Assembly (NCBI GenBank): GCA_019247695.1
Contig: JAFBAP010000109.1
Coordinates: forward strand, 47,216 to 111,215
Direction of reading: 5' to 3'
Length of the DNA: 64,000 nucleotides
Source of the DNA: Verrucomicrobiota bacterium
Lineage (GTDB): Bacteria > Verrucomicrobiota > Verrucomicrobiia > Chthoniobacterales > JAFAMB01
A program made the translations under genes and the position numbers. The notes under the pieces are model-generated. The model ran no database searches and had not been told where the DNA came from. It worked only from the letters and a program-made list of their open reading frames with translations. Each line of letters opens with the position of its first letter. Position 1 is the first letter of the stretch. Positions 26,361 through 35,039 of the stretch are shown here, in pieces.

Positions 26361-26579
26361 TCAATGAACCTCCGGTGTCGCCTGGGTAATGAGCTGGTCA
26401 ATCGCCCGGTAAGGCACGACCCGAAAATAGCCTTCGTGGTCGCGGTAGCAGAACGAGTCGGTACCGAGCATGAGCCGCTCGACGGTGTTGACCGGAAAGG
26501 ATTCCCCGCTGCGCAGGGCGATCACGAACGGCACAAAATCCGCGCGAGGAGAAATCAGGCGCTCGAGGTCTCCCTTCAT
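26361..26579 (-). CDS. Small conserved-looking hypothetical protein
   Basis: 72 residues from the ATG at 26579 (79 if 26600 is used). The pattern ADFVPFVIALRSGESFPVNTVERLM, then a Tyr/Arg-rich strand region, recalls small soluble proteins of unknown function in Planctomycetota and Verrucomicrobiota that share PF-I-L-DGR-F-V. No signal peptide, membrane segment or known catalytic motif. It lies 42 bp downstream of and convergent with the methyltransferase, and just downstream of the ubiD-like gene on the same strand. Confidence 0.5.
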   Translation of the reverse strand: MKGDLERLISPRADFVPFVIALRSGESFPVNTVERLMLGTDSFCYRDHEGYFRVVPYRAIDQLITQATPEVH

Positions 26580-26621
26580 ATCTTTAGCGGAAGCTAACAC
26601 GGTTTTAGGAATCCTCGGCCT

Positions 26622-28094
26622 TTAGGCCGGGGAGGATGTCAACAGCGCATCGACGCGGGCTTTCACCGCCTCATCCATTCGAACCAGTTGCGGCCACTCC
26701 CGGTGATAGCCTTCCGCCGGCAGTTTCCGGGTGGCGTCAAACCCCATGTGGGAACCGAGGTTGGCGACCGAAGGCGCGTGGTCCAGGCTGTCGGCCGGAT
26801 TTTTGATGAACGTGGTATCGCGCTGGGGATCGGTGTTGGCGCAGAGCCGGAACAGCACCTCGCTGGTATTGTGAACGTCACAATCCTCGTCCACGACCAC
26901 GATGTACTTTGAGAACATCATCTGACCCATGCCCCAGAGGCCGTGCATCACCTTGTAGGCCTGATACGGGTACTGTTTGCGGATGCTGACAAACACGAGA
27001 TTGTGAAAGACCCCTTCGGCCGGCAGCGCCATGCCGACGATCTCCGGGAAATTCATTTTAAAGACCGGCAGAAAAACCCGGACGCTCGCGTCTCCGAGGT
27101 AGAAGTCTTCCATCGGCGGGATGCCGACGATCGTGGCAGGGTACACCGGGTCCCGGCGATGGGTGATGGCGGTGAGATGAAAAACCGGGTAATCGTCCAC
27201 CGGGGTGTAGAAGCCGGTGTGGTCACCGAACGGCCCTTCCGGCCGCACTTCTCCCGGCTGCACGTAGCCTTCCAGAACGAAATCGACGTCGGCCGGCACC
27301 TCCAGGTCGATCGTCTCGCATTTGACGAGCTCCACCGACCGCTTACGGACGAAACCTGCGAAGAGGACTTCGTCGAGCCCATCGGGCAACGGTGCGGTTG
27401 CGGCAAAGATGTAAGCCGGGTCGCCGCCCAGACAAACCGCAACCGGCATCGGTTTGTTTTGCTCATAATACCGTTTGCCGTGGCGGGCCGCGACTTTATG
27501 GATCTGCCAATGCATTCCGGTGGTCCGGCCATCGTAAACCTGCATCCGGTACATGCCGACGTTCCGGGCGCCCGTGTCGGGATCGACGGTGTAAACGTTG
27601 GGGAAAGTGATGAACCGGCCGCCGTCATGCGGCCAGCAGCGCAGGATGGGCAACTGCGAAAGGTCAAACGAATCACCGGGTTCGAAGCGGTGGATGACGT
27701 CTTTGCACGGGCCGCCCGCGACTTTTTTCGGCTTGGCATGGAGCAGGTCCACCCCCTGGCGCAGCAATCCCCAACCTTCCCGAAACGACGTTGGGGGTTT
27801 GGCTTTCAGGATCAACTGCATCTGGTGGGCCAGGTCGTTAACCGACTCAAGGCCGAGCGCACAGGCCATGCGCCGTTCCGACCCCATGGTGTTGATGGCG
27901 AGCGGAAAAGCCGACACCCGCCCGTCGATCGTGGGTTTTTCGAAAAAGAGGGCCTTGCCGCCGCCGGGCGCTTTCATCTGGCGATCGGCCAGTTCGGTGA
28001 TCTCAAGTTCGGTCGCTACCGGTTCGGAAACCCGAATCAGCTCACCGCGTTTCTCAAGGGTCGAAACAAATTGCGCGAAAGAAGTATAAGCCAT
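26622..28094 (-). CDS. UbiD-family decarboxylase
   Basis: Prenylated-FMN-dependent decarboxylase of ~490 residues. The ATG at 28094 gives MAYTSFAQFVSTLEKRGELI. It shows RFITFPNVYTVDPDTG, GMHWQIHKVAARHGK, PVAVCLGGDPAYIFAATAPL and PEGPFGDHTGFYTP, which carries the Glu and Asp of the family active site; MFSKYIVVVDEDCDVHN is near the end. UbiD proteins serve ubiquinone, menaquinone (futalosine route) or aromatic-acid metabolism. Given the menG and UbiA-like genes in the window, quinone synthesis is likely, but no UbiX flavin prenyltransferase is adjacent. Confidence 0.88.
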   Translation of the reverse strand: MAYTSFAQFVSTLEKRGELIRVSEPVATELEITELADRQMKAPGGGKALFFEKPTIDGRVSAFPLAINTMGSERRMACALGLESVNDLAHQMQLILKAKPPTSFREGWGLLRQGVDLLHAKPKKVAGGPCKDVIHRFEPGDSFDLSQLPILRCWPHDGGRFITFPNVYTVDPDTGARNVGMYRMQVYDGRTTGMHWQIHKVAARHGKRYYEQNKPMPVAVCLGGDPAYIFAATAPLPDGLDEVLFAGFVRKRSVELVKCETIDLEVPADVDFVLEGYVQPGEVRPEGPFGDHTGFYTPVDDYPVFHLTAITHRRDPVYPATIVGIPPMEDFYLGDASVRVFLPVFKMNFPEIVGMALPAEGVFHNLVFVSIRKQYPYQAYKVMHGLWGMGQMMFSKYIVVVDEDCDVHNTSEVLFRLCANTDPQRDTTFIKNPADSLDHAPSVANLGSHMGFDATRKLPAEGYHREWPQLVRMDEAVKARVDALLTSSPA

Positions 28095-28195
28095 TATTGC
28101 CTGAGTCGCTTGGCCAACCATCCACGAGCGTCGCCCATTGATCAATGGTATCGTCGATCGGAACTAGCCTCGGGGCGAACGCGGCGGCCTTCCGG

Positions 28196-31100
28196 CTACC
28201 GGCCGTTATCGGCTGCAACCGGCTGCGGCCGATTCCGGCGGAGAAGCGCAGAACGCAATTTCTCGATCTGCAAGGGCTTGCTCAAGTAATCATCCATGCC
28301 CGCCACCAGGCACCTCTCGCGATCTCCGACCATGGCATGAGCCGTGAGCGCAACAATCCAGGTCCGTTCGAGCAGGCCGAGGCCTTCCCGGCGCCGGATT
28401 TCGGCTGCGGTCTGGTAACCGTCCATCTCCGGCATCTGGCAATCCAGGAGCACCACTTCGTAAGGGACGCGCTCCAACGCCGCGAGCGCTTCGTATCCGT
28501 TGCCCACCGCATTGGCCGACCAGCCCAGTTTGCGCAACTGTGCCAGCGCCACGCGTTGATTGACCAAATTGTCTTCTACCACCAGGATCCGGCCTGCAGG
28601 CCCGCCCTCACCTGGTGTTCCGGACGGCGCGGCAGCCGCGGAATGCGGGGCAGGGTGCGGATCGAGAACCTCGGTCAGGCAATCCAGGAGGGTGGACTGG
28701 CGCACAGGTTTGGAACGCCAGGCCGCGATGCCGGCTTTCCGGAGCGCGTCCGCAGCCGGCGGCTTGCCAAATGGCGTCAAAAGCACCAAACGGGTCGCGG
28801 CCAGTTCCGGTTCGGCTTTGACGGCCCGCGCCAGGGACAGGCCGTCCGTCTCCGAAATCTCCAGATCGAGGAGCATCAACCGGTAAGGGTCCGCCCCGGT
28901 CACGGCTCGACGCAGGCGACCCAGGGCTTCTTCAGCAGTCCGGCACGCGTCGGCGCGCAGGTGCCAGGCCGCCAACTGACGGCAGAGCAGCTCGCGCCCG
29001 GTTGCGTTATCGAAAACGACGAGTGCGCGGGTCGCGATCAAACCATGCCTGAGATCTCCGTACTTTGCTGGGACGCGCTGTTTGACCAGGCGTGCGGTGA
29101 ACCAAAACAGCGATCCTTGTCCCGGCGTGCTCTTCACACCGATGTGCCCACCCATGTGTTCCACGAGTTGGCGGCAGATGGCCAGACCCAAACCCGTTCC
29201 GCCGAACTTGCGCGTCATGGAACCGTCGGCCTGCACAAACGCCTGGAACAACCGCGCCTGAGTGTCTTGCGAAATGCCGATGCCGGTATCCTGGACCTCG
29301 AAGCGCACCAGCGCGTCCGCGGCCGCTTCCTGCTCGCAGGTCACCCGTACGGCCACCTCGCCGGCGGCCGTGAATTTTATAGCGTTGCCCACGAGGTTGG
29401 TCAAAACCTGGCGCAGCCGGCCCGGGTCGCCCCGCAAACAGGTGGGCACTTCCGGCGCGATCCCGCCGATAAGCTCGAGACCTTGGCCTTGCGCGTGGAT
29501 CGCCAGCGTCTCCAGGGTGTCCTCCACCATGCGGCACAGATCGAAATCAAGCGCTTCAAACCGCAGCTTGCCTGCCTCGATCTTTGAGAAGTCCAGGATG
29601 TCGTTGATCACAGTTAAGAGGGCTTCGGCGCTGGTGCGGATGGTCTCGGTCAACTCGCGCTGCTCCGGCGTGAGGGCCGTGTCGAGCAGGAGCCCCGCCA
29701 TGCCGATCACGCCGTTCATGGGCGTGCGAATCTCGTGGCTCATGTTGGCCAGGAACTCGCTCTTGGCACGGTTTGCCGCTTCGGCGGCCGTCTTGGCGTC
29801 GCGTAAGGCCTGCTCGGCACGTTTGCGCTCGGTGGTGTCAACCAGCCTGACGCCCGCCGCTTTGACCTTGCCGTCGGCGCCTTTGACGGGGAAGTAGGAG
29901 CATCGCATCCAGCGGCGTTCCCCGGGGTAGCGGTGATCCTGGACGGTAAGCTCCAGGTCGAGGATGGGTTTATCGGTGGCAAACACTTGTTCAAAGGTGG
30001 CCTCAACGGCGGTGGCCACGTCTGCAGGCACGATATCCCGGATGCGTTTACCTGCGCATTCGTGCATCGCTAGCCCGTTCATTTCGGCCAAGTGGCGGTT
30101 GACTCTTAAGTACCGCAACCCGGGGTCCACCAGCGCGAGGGCGACCGGCGAGCCGTCGAAGAAAGCATCCAATTGGGCTTCCCGTTCCCGCATTGCCTCT
30201 TCCGCCCGTTTGCGTTCCGCAACTTCGGCCGTCAGTTGGGCCGTGCGTTCCTGCACCCGCTGCTCGAGGTCGTCATTGGCATGGCGCAGGGCATCCTGAG
30301 CCTCGGTGCGTACGGCGACCTCGCTTCGCAGCGCGCGGAGATTGCTCTCGAGCGTTTCGGCCATCTGGTTGAACGCCGCCGCCAGGACGCTGATCTCGTC
30401 GTGCGAGGAAACGCCGACGCGGGCGCCAAACCGGCCGGCGGCGATGATTCTGGCGCCCTCGGTCAGTTCCAAGATCGGCTGCGCGAGGCGGCGCGCCAGC
30501 CCGAGGCCGAGGCCCACTGCGCACAAGAGAGTCACCACCAGGCTGGCCAGCACGCGGTCCACAGATTTCGTCGCCGCCGCGATGACCGTGTCGTAAGGCG
30601 CAAGGGTGATCAGCCGCCAGTCGCCCGCTCGGGCGGCGCGGTCGTTTCCGAGGGCTGCGTACCCGGCGATCCGCCTGCATCCCAGCCGGTCCGTGTACAC
30701 GAGGTAAGGGTTGTCGCGACCGCTGAGCAGCTGCCTCAGCATCCCGGCCGCCACGTCGGGGTGCACGGCGAAACGTCTGGTCTGGGAATCGGTGCCCATC
30801 AGCACGCGCCCCTCCTTGTCCAGTAAATAGGCAGACGCACCGTTGCCCGCCGTCTGCGCCAGGTCCCGGAGCAGATCTGCCAGGTGCCGGGTCGTGACCT
30901 CAGCGGCGAGCACACCCACGCAGCAGCCATCGGGATCCGGGACGGGCGTCAATACCAAAAGCGAATCGGCAGCGCCGGTGTCCCCCGCTCCGGCGGCAGC
31001 TTGGCCCGGCGATTCCGAAGCATTCAAGCAGTCTGAAATGCGGATCGCGCCCGGGGGACCGTGAAGCGCCTGCTCAAACTCGTCCTTTGAGATGTTGTAA

Positions 31101-31465
31101 CGGGAAAACAGCGATCCGCCTTCTGCGGGGGGGTAGGACGAAGCTACAACGCCGCCCTGAGGGTCGACTAACATCAGCTCGGCAAAATAGTGGAACGACT
31201 CGGCAAAACGCGTTAAATGCTCCCTTCGGCCGGACAACCCTGCCGACCTCAAATCAGGGTCTGCGGCCAGCACTCGCATCACTCGGATAAAGTCGAACAC
31301 AAACTCGTCCATGCGCCGGCCGGCCTGAGCGACGCTTTCTTCGAGCCGTGCGCCCGCTTGCTGCTGTGCTTCCTTGATCGTCCGGTCTGCCGTCCAGAAC
31401 GTCACTCCGAGCGGAACCCCCGTCACCAGCAAGAAGGCCAGCACCATTTTCTTCGTTAGTGACAT
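28196..31465 (-). CDS. Hybrid sensor histidine kinase with PAS and two receivers
   Basis: A 1089-residue protein. In order: membrane helix (about 7-24), periplasmic Cache-like sensor (about 30-300), second helix (VLASLVVTLLCAVGLGLGL, about 305-323), HAMP and coiled coil (to about 420), and PAS (about 430-545). HisKA follows with the phospho-accepting His in FLANMSHEIRTPMNG (about 577), then HATPase_c (VGNAIKFTA, DTGIGIS, FGGTGLGLAI). Receiver 1 (about 810-930) looks poorly conserved. Receiver 2 (about 960-1080) is intact, with VVEDNLVNQ and phospho-Asp in LLDCQMPEMDGYQ. No output regulator is adjacent. The signal is unknown. It is transcribed toward ubiD, 101 bp away. Confidence 0.9.
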   Translation of the reverse strand: MSLTKKMVLAFLLVTGVPLGVTFWTADRTIKEAQQQAGARLEESVAQAGRRMDEFVFDFIRVMRVLAADPDLRSAGLSGRREHLTRFAESFHYFAELMLVDPQGGVVASSYPPAEGGSLFSRYNISKDEFEQALHGPPGAIRISDCLNASESPGQAAAGAGDTGAADSLLVLTPVPDPDGCCVGVLAAEVTTRHLADLLRDLAQTAGNGASAYLLDKEGRVLMGTDSQTRRFAVHPDVAAGMLRQLLSGRDNPYLVYTDRLGCRRIAGYAALGNDRAARAGDWRLITLAPYDTVIAAATKSVDRVLASLVVTLLCAVGLGLGLARRLAQPILELTEGARIIAAGRFGARVGVSSHDEISVLAAAFNQMAETLESNLRALRSEVAVRTEAQDALRHANDDLEQRVQERTAQLTAEVAERKRAEEAMREREAQLDAFFDGSPVALALVDPGLRYLRVNRHLAEMNGLAMHECAGKRIRDIVPADVATAVEATFEQVFATDKPILDLELTVQDHRYPGERRWMRCSYFPVKGADGKVKAAGVRLVDTTERKRAEQALRDAKTAAEAANRAKSEFLANMSHEIRTPMNGVIGMAGLLLDTALTPEQRELTETIRTSAEALLTVINDILDFSKIEAGKLRFEALDFDLCRMVEDTLETLAIHAQGQGLELIGGIAPEVPTCLRGDPGRLRQVLTNLVGNAIKFTAAGEVAVRVTCEQEAAADALVRFEVQDTGIGISQDTQARLFQAFVQADGSMTRKFGGTGLGLAICRQLVEHMGGHIGVKSTPGQGSLFWFTARLVKQRVPAKYGDLRHGLIATRALVVFDNATGRELLCRQLAAWHLRADACRTAEEALGRLRRAVTGADPYRLMLLDLEISETDGLSLARAVKAEPELAATRLVLLTPFGKPPAADALRKAGIAAWRSKPVRQSTLLDCLTEVLDPHPAPHSAAAAPSGTPGEGGPAGRILVVEDNLVNQRVALAQLRKLGWSANAVGNGYEALAALERVPYEVVLLDCQMPEMDGYQTAAEIRRREGLGLLERTWIVALTAHAMVGDRERCLVAGMDDYLSKPLQIEKLRSALLRRNRPQPVAADNGR

Positions 31466-31634
31466 GATGCGATGATTTCGGGCGAAACAGAAATCTATAG
31501 GGTTATGGCCAGAGGAATGACTTCATCACCCCTTAATCGTCCCCCGCGGCGGTGTATTTAGCCGTCCAGGCAGGACTGGCCGTCCAGGCGGTATTGCAGT
31601 GCCTGCCGAAGGGCGTAAAGTTGATCATCTCCGC

Positions 31635-32639
31635 ATGCATGACCCGTTTGGCCATCACATCACTTACCTGCGCATTTCGGTTACGGATCGTTGTAACGAG
31701 CGTTGTCTTTATTGCATGCCGCAGGATCACCAGGAATGGCTGCCCCACGCGGAGATCCTGACTTTCGAAGAAATTTTTCGTCTCACGCAGGTCTTTGCGG
31801 GCCTGGGCGTAACCAAGATCCGGGTCACGGGCGGCGAACCGCTTACCCGGCGCAACGTCCTGGAGTTGTTCCGGTTGTTGAGCAGGATTGAGGTGATCCG
31901 CGACATCGGTGTCTCAACCAATGGTTCGCTGCTGGCGCGGGAGGTTGGATCCGGAGCCGTTACGGTCGCGCAGGAGCTGAAGGGGTTGCGGGTGAATTCG
32001 GCCAATATTTCGCTCGATTCGCTCAATCCCGTTACGTTCCGCCAGATCACCGGGCGCGATTACCTGGCCACTACGCTCGCCGGCATCGCGGCGGCGAAGC
32101 GGGCCGGGATCGAGAAAATCAAGCTGAACGCCGTGCTGCTGCGCGGGCGAAACGGCGATCAGCTCGGAGACCTGATAGAATTCGCGCGCCAGGAAGACCT
32201 GCTGATCCGGTTTATCGAATTGATGCCGGTGAGCGACGCCGACGTCCTCGGGGACGATAACTTTTTGCCGATCGCCGAAGCGCGCCGCCGGATCGAAAGC
32301 CGGTTCGGCCCACTGATTCCCGACCCGGCATTTCGGACGAACGGGCCGGCCGTTTACTGGAAAATTTCCGGCACGGGACAACGCATCGGTTTTATCGGCG
32401 CGATGACGGATCTGCACTTCTGCGAGACGTGCAACAAGATGCGCCTGACCTGCGACGGCAAAATCCGCCCTTGCCTGGGAAGCCACCTGGAATTCGATAT
32501 CAAGCAGCCGCTCCGTGCCGGCGCCTCGGATGCGGAGTTGCGCCGGTTCATCCTGGACGTGGTCGCGCGCAAGCCGGAGCAGCACGCATTCCGCCTTAAC
32601 TATCAACCGGGCCGAAAAATGGTGGCCATCGGCGGATGA
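31635..32639 (+). CDS. moaA: GTP 3',8-cyclase
   Basis: Radical SAM enzyme starting molybdenum cofactor synthesis by converting GTP to 3',8-cyclo-7,8-dihydro-GTP. The first cluster motif is DRCNERCLYCMP; the second iron-sulphur site is FCETCNKMRLTCDGKIRPCL near the C-terminus. The protein ends IGG, keeping the terminal Gly-Gly that MoaA needs. The ATG at 31635 is preferred over the GTG at 31599. It heads a three-gene operon with ATGA overlaps. Confidence 0.96.
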   Translation: MHDPFGHHITYLRISVTDRCNERCLYCMPQDHQEWLPHAEILTFEEIFRLTQVFAGLGVTKIRVTGGEPLTRRNVLELFRLLSRIEVIRDIGVSTNGSLLAREVGSGAVTVAQELKGLRVNSANISLDSLNPVTFRQITGRDYLATTLAGIAAAKRAGIEKIKLNAVLLRGRNGDQLGDLIEFARQEDLLIRFIELMPVSDADVLGDDNFLPIAEARRRIESRFGPLIPDPAFRTNGPAVYWKISGTGQRIGFIGAMTDLHFCETCNKMRLTCDGKIRPCLGSHLEFDIKQPLRAGASDAELRRFILDVVARKPEQHAFRLNYQPGRKMVAIGG

Positions 32640-33094
32640 ACAATCCCTCGCTGACCCACCTGCAGGCGGACGGCACGGCCGCGATGGTGGACGTTTCGCA
32701 TAAACCGATTCAGAAGCGGGTGGCGGTCGCGGAGGGGCTGATCCGGCTCCAACCTGCCACGCTCGAGAAGATCAACCGGAGCACGATCGCCAAAGGCAAC
32801 GTGCTGGTCGTAGCCAGGGTGGCGGCGATTGCCGCGGTTAAACGGACGGACGAACTGATCCCGCTCTGCCATTCGTTGCCGGTGCAACACGTCCGGGTCG
32901 ATTTCGAAGAGAAGCCGGACGGGCTGCGGATCGAATGCGAGGTCACCACCACGGCGCAAACCGGGGTTGAGATGGAGGCTTTGACCGGCGTCAGCGTGGC
33001 GGCGCTCACCATTTACGATATGTGTAAAGCCGTGGATCAAGCGATGACCATCGACGGGGTACGGCTGGTTTCAAAAACGAAGTCTCCGGCATGA
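32636..33094 (+). CDS. moaC: Cyclic pyranopterin monophosphate synthase
   Basis: Works with MoaA to make cyclic pyranopterin monophosphate. The 152 residues include MVDVSHKPIQKRVA, GNVLVVARVAAIAAVKRT, LIPLCHSLPVQHVRV and EMEALTGVSVAALTIYDMCK, all standard family blocks. It overlaps moaA by four bases (ATGA) and mog by four at the other end, so the operon is translationally coupled. Confidence 0.96.
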   Translation: MNNPSLTHLQADGTAAMVDVSHKPIQKRVAVAEGLIRLQPATLEKINRSTIAKGNVLVVARVAAIAAVKRTDELIPLCHSLPVQHVRVDFEEKPDGLRIECEVTTTAQTGVEMEALTGVSVAALTIYDMCKAVDQAMTIDGVRLVSKTKSPA

Positions 33095-33576
33095 ACATTT
33101 TGCGAGTGGGGATTATCACCGTCTCCGATCGTGCGGCGCAGGGCATCTACGAGGACCTGGGAGGACCGGCGCTGGCTGCCGCCGTTCACGCCCGAGGGTG
33201 GGAAGTCGTTGCCGAGGCGGTGGTGCCCGACGAAGAGGACCGCATTCAGACCTGTATACGGTCGTTCGTTCGGCAGGGGTGCGGTCTTATCCTGACGACC
33301 GGCGGCACAGGGATCGCGCTCCGGGATGTTACTCCGGAGGCCGTCCGCGCCATTGCCCGCGTGGAACTCCCCGGATTCGGCGAGGTGATGCGGGCCGAAT
33401 CGATGAAGCTGACCCCGAACGCGATCCTTTCCCGGAGCCTGGCCGCCATCGTGGGCAGCGCGGTGGTGATCGCGCTGCCCGGCAAACCGCAAGGAGCGGT
33501 GGATTGCCTGGGGTTCGTGGCCGGAGCGATTCCCCACGCGGTTAAAATTGCGGCCAACATACCGGACAGTTGCTAG
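33091..33576 (+). CDS. mog: Molybdopterin adenylyltransferase (MogA/MoaB family)
   Basis: Activates molybdopterin by adenylation before metal insertion. 161 residues with ITVSDRAAQGIYEDLGGP, the substrate-binding LILTTGGTGIALRDVTPEA, and ALPGKPQGAVDCLGF near the end. It is third in moaA-moaC-mog. The mog stop TAG (33574-33576) is followed at once by TGACGGGTAACGGGTAA, the left arm of a mosaic element. Confidence 0.92.
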   Translation: MNILRVGIITVSDRAAQGIYEDLGGPALAAAVHARGWEVVAEAVVPDEEDRIQTCIRSFVRQGCGLILTTGGTGIALRDVTPEAVRAIARVELPGFGEVMRAESMKLTPNAILSRSLAAIVGSAVVIALPGKPQGAVDCLGFVAGAIPHAVKIAANIPDSC

Positions 33577-33992
33577 TGACGGGTAACGGGTAACGCGTAA
33601 CGGGTAAGACCAATTCCAGATCAAAGAGATAGTTTACCCGGACTTGGCTCGGGAGGTGCTGGGTGACAAAAACCCATCAAGTTCCTGGGCCGCAGATGGT
33701 TCGACGTGATCCGTGCCCGAATCTATTCTCTTAAGCACAAAACACGCCCACAGCCCGTAAACTATCTCTTTGATCTGGAATTGGTATAACGGGTTGCGCC
33801 TCCCTGGGCGGTTTTCGGCCGTAAACACCCCTGGCCTGCAAGGTTCCCTTGAGCACCCGCTACCCGTCACCCGTCACCCGTCACCCGTCACCCGTCACCC
33901 GTCACCCGTTACCCGCTACCCGCTACCCGTTACCCGTCACCCGCTACCCGTTACCCGCTACCCGCTACCCGTTACTCGTTACCCGTCACCCG
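33577..33992. repeat. Mosaic repeat element 7, GGGTAAC/CCCGTTA arms
   Basis: The left arm GACGGGTAACGGGTAACGCG starts just after the mog stop. The right arm is a tandem array of about twenty 7-mers (about 33854-33992) mixing TACCCGT, CACCCGT and TACCCGC units. The arms are inverted relative to each other. The core expected between them is replaced by a MITE (33607-33786) and about 65 bp of other sequence. The last unit contributes the stop codon of the convergent UbiA-like gene. Confidence 0.85.
33607..33786. mobile_element. 180-bp MITE with 29-bp perfect terminal repeats
   Basis: Bases 33609-33637 are the exact reverse complement of 33757-33785 (ends ACCAATTCCAGATCAAAG). The interior of about 120 bp has no gene. 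It sits inside a run of GGGTAAC units and is bounded by TA on both sides (33605-33606 and 33787-33788). Removing the element and one TA restores an uninterrupted repeat, CGGGTAACGGG. A TA target duplication is typical of IS630/Tc1/mariner-type transposition. Confidence 0.8.
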
Positions 33993-34856
33993 TCACGTCC
34001 AAGCTCCGAGGCAGGGCACCACCAGGAACAGGTCGGCAGCCACGCCCATCCAAAATCTGGAGGGAAACGAAGACGCGACCAGCCAACCGAGGGCGCCCGC
34101 TCCGCACCCGGCGGCGGCGGCGGTCCCGCTCGTCAGCACTTGCTGGCGCTGCAGGACGAGTCCGAGGCCCGCGTAGAGGCAGAGCAGCGCGCAGATCAAA
34201 AGGCAGGTACGTTCGCCGCCGAGCCAGACGGCCACGGTGCGCGTGCCGCACCGCCGGTCACCGGGCAGGTCCCGGACGTCAAAGACCAGGGCGTTGATCT
34301 GCAAGGCGAGGAAACCCCAGGTAAATACAAGGCACTCTCTGAGACCAAAACTCCGGCCGGCCTCCCAACACGGCCAGGCAATCAGCATGACGGAAATGGC
34401 CAGCGCCGCCAGCGACGACTTGATTCCCGGCAAATCCTTGAGGCGACGCCGCCAGAAGAAGGGAAAAGGCCGGGAGTAAAATTGCAAAGCTCCCGCCGCG
34501 ACGCCGATCACGGGCAGGAGTTCGGCCTGCCGGGTAAAAAGGGGCCAGAAGAGCAAGACGATCGCCGCACCGGCGCTTACGGCCAACCGCCAGGGGCGCA
34601 AACGTTCGGCCCAGGCGCTGCGGACCGGCGTATTGGTCTCGTCGGCAGGGTCACGGTACAAACGGTCGCTGTTGTAGACGAACAGGTAAGCCGCCCACCA
34701 GAGCGGCAACGAGGTGCGCCACGGCACGCCGAGAGCCCGGCAGGTGATCCAGCCGAGACCGGCGACGGCGCTTGCGCCTAGAAATTCGAGAAGGTACAAC
34801 GCTAGGAGGAAACTATGGGAGATACGGGGTACCCCGGACTTAACCGCCACGTTCAT
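33993..34856 (-). CDS. UbiA-like membrane prenyltransferase
   Basis: 287 residues with about eight hydrophobic segments. Two Asp-rich motifs match the UbiA superfamily: NSDRLYRDPADE (about residues 62-73) and DVRDLPGDR (about 193-201), which bind the Mg2+-prenyl diphosphate. Family members prenylate quinone rings, haem or chlorophyll precursors; the acceptor here is unknown, and the sequence looks divergent from MenA or UbiA proper. The stop TGA lies inside the last 7-mer of the repeat array. It is divergent from mreB across a 183-bp gap containing a promoter-like sequence. Confidence 0.72.
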   Translation of the reverse strand: MNVAVKSGVPRISHSFLLALYLLEFLGASAVAGLGWITCRALGVPWRTSLPLWWAAYLFVYNSDRLYRDPADETNTPVRSAWAERLRPWRLAVSAGAAIVLLFWPLFTRQAELLPVIGVAAGALQFYSRPFPFFWRRRLKDLPGIKSSLAALAISVMLIAWPCWEAGRSFGLRECLVFTWGFLALQINALVFDVRDLPGDRRCGTRTVAVWLGGERTCLLICALLCLYAGLGLVLQRQQVLTSGTAAAAGCGAGALGWLVASSFPSRFWMGVAADLFLVVPCLGAWT

Positions 34857-34895
34857 CGGTGATCAGAACCTTAATCTTAAAGTCAGATTGTTTCC

Positions 34896-34924
34896 TTGAC
34901 GATACGTGACCCTGTACCTAGATA
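34896..34924 (+). promoter_or_regulatory. Candidate sigma70-type promoter for mreB
   Basis: TTGACG (34896-34901), a 17-base spacer and TAGATA (34919-34924). The -35 is 5/6 of consensus, the -10 weaker. CCTGTA-CCTAGA-TACAGG around the -10 (34911-34928) is a 6-bp inverted repeat that could be an operator or hairpin. It lies about 115 bp upstream of the mreB start. Confidence 0.4.
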
Positions 34925-35039
34925 CAGGCTGGCTTTCGAAGAGCGGGCACAGGCAAGGGGGCAGATGAACTCGACGCGGGTAAAGCGTCGACCGCTTGGT
35001 TTGTTGATCGGAGTTTTAAGTAAGGAAAGCGGATTTTGA

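Noticed and set aside
26943..28289. Long plus-strand frame opposite the ubiD-like gene
   Set aside because: Typical antisense shadow in GC-rich DNA; its product has no family features, while the minus-strand product is a clear UbiD protein.
31466..31634. Molybdenum-cofactor riboswitch before moaA
   Set aside because: Looked for the conserved Moco aptamer pieces and did not find them; only a short direct repeat CCGTCCAGGC is present.
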